Assembly (NCBI GenBank): GCA_002270565.1
Contig: NQMI01000098.1
Coordinates: forward strand, 110,552-174,551
Origin: Stenocarpella maydis
Lineage: Eukaryota > Ascomycota > Sordariomycetes > Diaporthales > Diaporthaceae
Reading direction: 5' to 3'
DNA length: 64,000 nt
Each line of letters begins with the position of its first letter. Within the stretch, counting starts at the first letter, position 1. The position numbers were made by a program, and so were the translations under genes. Below the pieces are notes generated by a model that saw only the letters and a list, made by a program, of their open reading frames with translations, had not been told where the DNA came from and searched no databases. Positions 58,251-64,000 of the stretch are shown in pieces.

Positions 58251-59320
58251 ATGGCTGTTGGTACATACGTACAGTGGTTGTCGAACTGGTTCTGTTATTT
58301 GATGATCTATTTAGGTTCTGAAATAAGGGAGGGGAAGCATATGGTAGGGGCTTAAGGCCTCCGTGTAGTACCTAGGTGGCTAACTAAGCTACCTCATCCC
58401 TATACTGATGTGCAATCCTAAGTACTATTCTAATATTGGGGATCTTTTCTTTTGTAATCATATATCTTCCTTTTAGCCTTTAAGCAGGTTGAACTGCTTG
58501 TATACCTTCCTTCTTAATGAAATCCCCCTCCTCTCCTCCTATAGGTTGTACTACTTTTCACTTTATATACTGCTCGCGACCTCCAACCACTTGGCTAATA
58601 TTGGTTGTCATTTGATATCTCTTCCACTTCTAACCACCTATACTTCCCTTATTATCCTTACTCTATAGCTCTTCATATGTATAGAAGGAGCAAAAGAAGC
58701 ACATCCTTAGTAAGATGTCTCCTTTGTGAGTCACTCACTTGCGTGATTAACTTGTTGCCAGCTAGGGATGCTAGTGCTATATGCTTCCTCCCTAATATAA
58801 AACCTCTTCCTCTCTTTCTCTCTCTTTCTTTCTTCCCTTCTTCCTTTCTTCATTATATAATACTTATATACCCATATATAAACCTTTGGTATATGTTTAT
58901 ATGATTACTTCTTCTTCTTTAACTTGTTTAATAAAATTTCCTCACTTATATAATGTCTTCTAGCTCGTGCTCTTCTTCTTGCAGCCCTTATAGCTCGCCT
59001 ATCTTGCCTGTTGTACCTCCTGTTGGGCCTGTATCTGTTGTGGCGGCACCCTTGGTTCCTCTACTAATGGGTAGTGCTTACCTATTAGAGCCGCTCTTTA
59101 GCGTCCTGAATTCTGTGCCTAGTCCGACTGCTAGCTACTGCATTATAACTCTCCCGACTAGTAACTTTATGAATCGGACTCTTCTTACCACCCTTTGCAT
59201 TAATATTCATATGAGCCCTTTCCCCTCCTTTACTATATTTCTAACCTTTATATAAATATAATAGGAGGCTAAGCGTATAATTGCCGCCCTTCCTTTACAT
59301 AATATTTGTATTCTAGCGGA
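58251..59320. other. Spacer between two retroelement copies
   Basis: AT-rich, with pyrimidine-rich microsatellite-like sequence (58800-58850, repeated tttctctc/cttcc). Two 99-100 codon ORFs (58605-58904 and 58953-59255) are Ser/Pro/Leu-rich and low in complexity; they may be leader/gag remnants or LTR sequence. No gene is called. Confidence 0.45.
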
Positions 59321-59329
59321 TATTAATAT

Positions 59330-61750
59330 GTCTAGAGCTGATGTTGTTGCCTACCTCCTTTGTCTTGTATGCTTCTCTTAGCGACATGATATTAATTATT
59401 AGCCTCTTCTCATCAGTTGTACCAAGCTTTACTAGGCATTTGTATAGTGATCGTGAGTCCGTATAGATTACTACTGGTATTCTTGGTACCTTTAGATAGT
59501 TGAAGATTTAGTTGATTGTTATACTAAGTGCTATGCCGCTATTGAACCCTATTATTATTCTATATAGTTTGCTTACTAGTATGCTTTATATAACTTGCTT
59601 GCACTTTATTAAGCTCTAGTGGATAATGTTTCTATAGATCTCAAAGTTAGTCTCTATACAGTCTTCTTCTGTTGCTATAGTAATAATAAATCCTAGCTAT
59701 AAGCTAAGGTCCTTATTATTAGCAAAGGATCCATTTATAAAGATATAGAGCTTCATATAGCTTAAATTAAGTAGTATGAATTTAATGTCCCTATTAGGGT
59801 TCTCCTTCTATTACTTAATTTATATATTTAAGGCTTCTATATCTTTCTCCTTAGGATCCCTGATTTATGCGGCTGTAGAAAGATTATATGATGACTCTAG
59901 TTAGCAGATTAAGGTAATATATGCCCCTTAGGCTCTCTGGGCAACATACTGCTGGGCTGTATCATCCATATGGGGGTTGATTAGTTCTAATTATGCGGCT
60001 TGTCCTTTTTATATGAATAAGATATTTTCTTCATTCAACTTAATCCTTCCACTATTGAATTCTACCAGCTTTTTAGGTATTAGAACTTCCTTTAGCTTTA
60101 TATAGAACTTTTTCTTTTTTAGCTTATTTTCCTGCCTCTTAGAGAATATTAGTATTATAAAGAAGAAGGTATTATCTATCTGCATCCCTAAAATGCTAAA
60201 GTTATATGGCCCGTTAGTAGTAAATAGGAGGCACGGGTTATATATAGAGATCTTCATTTTCAGGGCCTCTATATAGTGGGTGTGGTAGGTTTTATACTAA
60301 TGCAGGCCTGCCTTGGCTAGGCTGTATAGTAGTTTCCTAATGATAAGGATTGTGTCTAGGGGGTATCTGTCCCTAAGCTCCAGGGGTAGTTATACAATAA
60401 TCATATGGGTTAGTACATCTTTAGCTTGGGTGTAGGCTTGTATAATGTTTTGCAGTTTGCCTTGGTATCTATATAATTAAATGAGTATTAGCCCTAGGGC
60501 TAGAATTAGTCTCTAGCTTATCCTCTAGATAGTTGGGGCTTATATTAGTATCATATGTTTCTCTTTATCCCTAAAGTCCTATATAACTAGCCTTAATTTC
60601 TTAATCAGCTTAGTTAACCTATTCTTAACTTCTCATACTATTCGCATATTAAAGATTCTTAAATGTTTATATATCTTCAGGTTGTATTTTATAAATTTAA
60701 ATATATCTTTACTAGCTAGAGCGTTAATCTTAAGGGCATTAGATTCTTTAAATAGCTTGCCTGGGCTGGTAATAATATTATCTTCCCTTAGCTTAATGGC
60801 TAGGTTGTATGAGTCCCTTTCTTTTTAGGTTAAGAAAGTAGTTGCTGGTAGTTATATAGTTAACAGATATGTATATCATGCGGTTGCTCTCCTGGGTCTG
60901 CCGCGCTGATTCGGCTGCACCTGGGTAGCTTCCTTCCTAGGCCTGCCTCTCTTCCTGGCTTGGGTTGGCTGTTATATGGTGATGGCTTCTTATACATTCA
61001 GGTCATCCCATACGGCTAGTTCAGCTATATGAAGGTATGGTTTGGTATATATAGTCCGGAATTATATAGGTCTGTTTACTATACTAATTGTTATAGTATG
61101 CCTATAGATAGCTTCCAGCTTATACGGTCTTCTCTAGCCTTTATTTTCTCTTTAGATAAGGACTTTACTTTAGAGGGGTAAGGATAGTATGGCATGGGTG
61201 TCTGGTCCATTCCTGGTGTTAATTATATGGCTGACCTTAATTTCTGTATAGATGGTTTAAAGTATCTTTATAGCCTTTTGTATGGCTCTTGCCCTTTGGG
61301 TGATGTCTGGAGATAGTGGAGATTTATATGAGACTTAAGGGTAGGTATTAAATACTAGGAGGGTTGGTATGAGTTTACTTGGCCTAGCTGTATTGTTTAG
61401 GGCCTTGATTGCTATCTGTAGGATTGTCTCATCATTTATAGCTTTATTGATCTCTGTATGAAGGATTTTGTATGTCCTTTTTAGAGGTCCATATAACTGC
61501 TTAACTTTCCCTATAGCCTAGTATGCTTCTACTAGCATCTCTTTATATAAGATCCCTATAATCTTTATATTTATATGGAACTCCTCTAATATAAAGTTTA
61601 TCCCTAGGTTGTATATAATGTAGTTAGGTGGGCTGATATAGGTATAGATCCAGCATTTATAGAGTGCGTCCTAGGTATCTCGTGCGGATATAGATCTAAG
61701 GAATGTTGCTGCTTGGAAGTTTATATCTATGTTGATTATGTATAGGGCGT
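59330..61750 (-). mobile_element. Decayed Copia-type retrotransposon, copy 2
   Basis: The same order as copy 1 on the same strand. An RNase H-like part at about 59340-59760 reads KLYIFINGSFANNKDL, then IYTDSRSLYKCLVKLGTT and MSLREAYKTKEV. A reverse-transcriptase piece lies at 60009-60257, and an integrase/pol-like part with an LVF.TYP-type motif near 61330-61380. Numerous stops. Similar to but clearly diverged from copy 1. Confidence 0.65.
60009..60257 (-). pseudogene. Copia reverse-transcriptase fragment, copy 2
   Basis: Contains YNPCLLF and GMQIDNTFF, aligned with the same region as the fragment at 56635-56892; the catalytic Asp-Asp reads Asp-Asn. Then KLKKKKFYIKLKEVL. Inactive. Confidence 0.6.
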
Positions 61751-61779
61751 TCTTCTCTCTAAGTTATATGATATTGTTC

Positions 61780-64000
61780 CGGGGTCTAGGGGAACCGGCA
61801 TGTTTCGGAATCCGGAGGAAAACCAGCCTTGGCATCCCCCCCCCCCTCCCTCCAAGGCTATAAGAAGGGGCCTTCCTGCGTTGCTTTTGAGAAATTTCTA
61901 GTCCTAGAGAATCAATCTTTTTATACCCTGTGAATTTGTATCTATCAGATATATACGTATATACTATAAAACTATTTCTTATGCCCTCTTTTTCTGCCTC
62001 TCCTTTTTAGCACCCTCTATTCCCCTCATAACTCTCCTATCGCATCAGGGGCTCCTCTTCTTGCCTTCCACGCTCCTCTTGGGGTGGTTGCTTGATCAGG
62101 GCTCTGGCAGAACGTGTGCCTTTTTGTATATATAGAGGTTTTATCCTCTCGCTCTCCCCTCTGGGCCCGTTTTCACTAGTATCTACCCCATAAATCGAAC
62201 ATGGGTTTCTTCAGCCAACAAGGTTTCTTCAGCTATTATAAAGTTCCTCAGCTTTTAGGCCTGGATTCCCTATTTTATTTATAAGGTTATTAGCTACTTC
62301 AGGGGAGTGAATCTCCACACTTCTAATACCATTTAATTCTGATCAGAGCTACAGCGCCCTCTCGCTCTTAACAGAGGATTTTACTATCATACAAAGGCCA
62401 GATTTACCCTCCCGAGTCACCCACAGTTAACCCAGTGGCGATAGGAGCAGGCATGTGCAAGGCTAGTCTGATCTCTATACCAAGCTGACTCCATCACCTC
62501 AGCTATATCTTGAACCCCCTCCCAGCATACCCAATTCAGTAGTGAAGTACGGAACCTCTGGCCTAGCCACACATTCCTGGAAAAGCTACTAAGGGATTTA
62601 TATCCTCAGGCCTCAGAAATTCATTCCAATCGGATTTAACAGCATCTAATCAGGGCTTATTTCCTTAGAAGGGATATAAAGGACTGGTATTAAGAAGGTT
62701 TGGTAGATCCCAACCGCCTATATCACCCGAAACTCTCTTGCCCTCAGATATAGCACCTAAAGGTTCAGCACACTAATTCCCTGATATAGGTAAACTGGGT
62801 ATAATGGAGCCCCGGTTTAACTGATCAGGCCCCTCTTCGGTTTTCCCTTTTGAGTTATTATTATAATATTTGGTTACCTTATTAAACACTACATCCAAGA
62901 TATTATCTAATGTTATATGATATTGGGTTGGGCGATAATGGTGCTGAATATTGCGTGCTTCTGTAGGGAGCTAAAGAGGTTCCTGCCCTACCAACCGCTG
63001 TCCTTCTGATCGGTAAGCTTGGAGCTTCCGCTATTGTTAGCACCCCCTGCAGTCAGGATGGCTGGCGTTAGCAGCATAAGAGTATTCTGAATATTTATAT
63101 TGTCCTCTCCTCTGGTTGCTTGCAGTTGAGTAGCTCCTGCCTGCTACCATAGTAAGACTTCATAGTATTTGATATAACCTTCTATACTAATATCATTTAC
63201 TTGGATCATACCTGGTTATTCCTATACACATCTTAGCAAATTTCAAATAGTACTTAATACCTTTGCTTCTTCTGGACACGCTTGGTAGAGAGAAACATTT
63301 AACACCCTCAAATAGCACTTACATCTCGCCTCTTTAGAAAGCAGCTCTAGTGTGGAGAAACATTTAACTTCACTATCACTGCGAGGGACTAATTAGGACC
63401 TATTCACTCCTATACACATCTCAGCAGACCCTAAACAGCACTTACGCTTTTGCCTTCTCCCGAGACCCCTAGTAGAGAGAAACATTCAATACCTTCAGAC
63501 AGCACTCATACTAGGCCCTCTCCTAAGAATGTAAAGGTAGAGAGAAACATTTGCCTCCATTATCACCGCAAGGGACTAATTAGGACCCATATCCTCTATT
63601 TACCCAATAAAAGATGTTTATTCTGCTCCCCCATTCACTAGAGGTTCTCCCTTTAGGGGAAGGGAGCAGGATATAGATAAGGCAAGGGGGCTCTCATCAA
63701 AGAAAGGTCTACCTTGAGGACGCCAGTCTCCTCAGGAACCTGCCCCCACCCCATCTGGGACCTCTAATCAGGAGCATTATGCTCCTATACCACCCATTCA
63801 GGCAGCTTCTCAGCCTATCATACCTTCAATGCCCTTTAGAAATACTGCCCTTTGGGCCTTGCCATTTGTGCTTCAATCAACTCCACGATTTAATAGAACC
63901 AATATTATTAAAGTTGTTAATTTAGTAGAGACCATTGCTAACCAGTTCTAGTATCCATTAGATCAGGTACTTAGCTTATTCCTCCAGGTTTGCGCTACCT
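61780..64000 (+). mobile_element. Possible plus-strand LTR element: LTR/leader and gag-like region
   Basis: Composition becomes less AT-biased from about 61780. A TATA-like ggctataagaag (61855-61866) follows a C run, and the following 150 bp look like an LTR/leader. From 63700 a plus-strand frame reads PIPPIQAASQP, then ALWALPFVLQSTPRFNRTNI and LVETIANQF before a TAG, resembling a retroelement gag/helper-type protein. It runs off the window. Limits and family are uncertain. Confidence 0.35.
63221..63590. repeat. Two tandem copies of a 188 bp unit
   Basis: Unit 1 begins cctatacacatct at 63221 and unit 2 at 63409. Each ends with gggactaattaggacc (about 63387-63402 and 63571-63587). Each unit itself carries two similar halves with gagagaaacatt. 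Copies are about 75-80 percent alike by eye. Confidence 0.75.

Noticed and set aside
63221..63590. Tandem units considered as a CRISPR-like array
   Set aside because: Only two long diverged units without spacers, in a eukaryotic genome.
1..64000. tRNA and rRNA genes
   Set aside because: No cloverleaf-like segments or conserved rRNA stretches were recognised on reading either strand; a tRNAscan run would be decisive.

Overview
The window is from a filamentous ascomycete (Pezizomycotina). Genes carry short GT...AG introns of about 50-110 bp, and the gene types are typical of that group: a PKS-NRPS megasynthase, a PTH11-like membrane protein, a HET-domain gene, Zn2Cys6 and FAD/P450 tailoring genes, and retroelements with many TGG-to-TAG changes that suggest RIP. 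Genus is not determinable by eye. Two N positions (5106 in a poly-G run, and 54112) show draft assembly.

From 1 to about 45.2 kb lies what looks like one large biosynthetic gene cluster. In order: cytochrome P450 (-), PTH11-like membrane protein (-), a 4,029-residue PKS-NRPS (+; KS-AT-DH-MT-inactive ER-KR-ACP-C-A-PCP-R), epoxide hydrolase with one internal stop (+), phenylalanine/tyrosine ammonia-lyase-like enzyme (-), two short-chain dehydrogenases (+), secreted BBE-like FAD oxidase with one frameshift (-), Zn2Cys6 regulator (+), group A FAD monooxygenase (+) and small cupin protein (-). A 115-117 bp tandem repeat and a Tc1/mariner element then interrupt the array. Beyond them lie a second P450 (-), a UbiA-type prenyltransferase (+) and an FkbM-type methyltransferase (+).

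The content suggests two converging supply lines: a polyketide-amino acid chain from the PKS-NRPS, and an aromatic acid from the ammonia-lyase that a UbiA prenyltransferase and an aromatic-ring FAD monooxygenase could convert to a prenylated phenol or hydroquinone. Whether these form one product or two is inference. No trans-acting enoyl reductase is present. The C domain has Pro where the catalytic His of HHxxxDG is expected, and two tailoring genes carry single lesions, so the cluster may be partly decayed or may contain assembly errors.

From 46.4 to 51.5 kb are a broken HET gene and an intact secreted GH1 protein on the opposite strand. From 51.5 to 54.1 kb no gene is visible. From 54.1 to 64.0 kb the sequence becomes AT-rich and holds at least two decayed Copia-type elements on the minus strand, a possible plus-strand LTR element from about 61.8 kb, and a 188 bp tandem duplication. 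A 308 bp hAT-like MITE with a perfect 8 bp target-site duplication sits at 27.8-28.1 kb.
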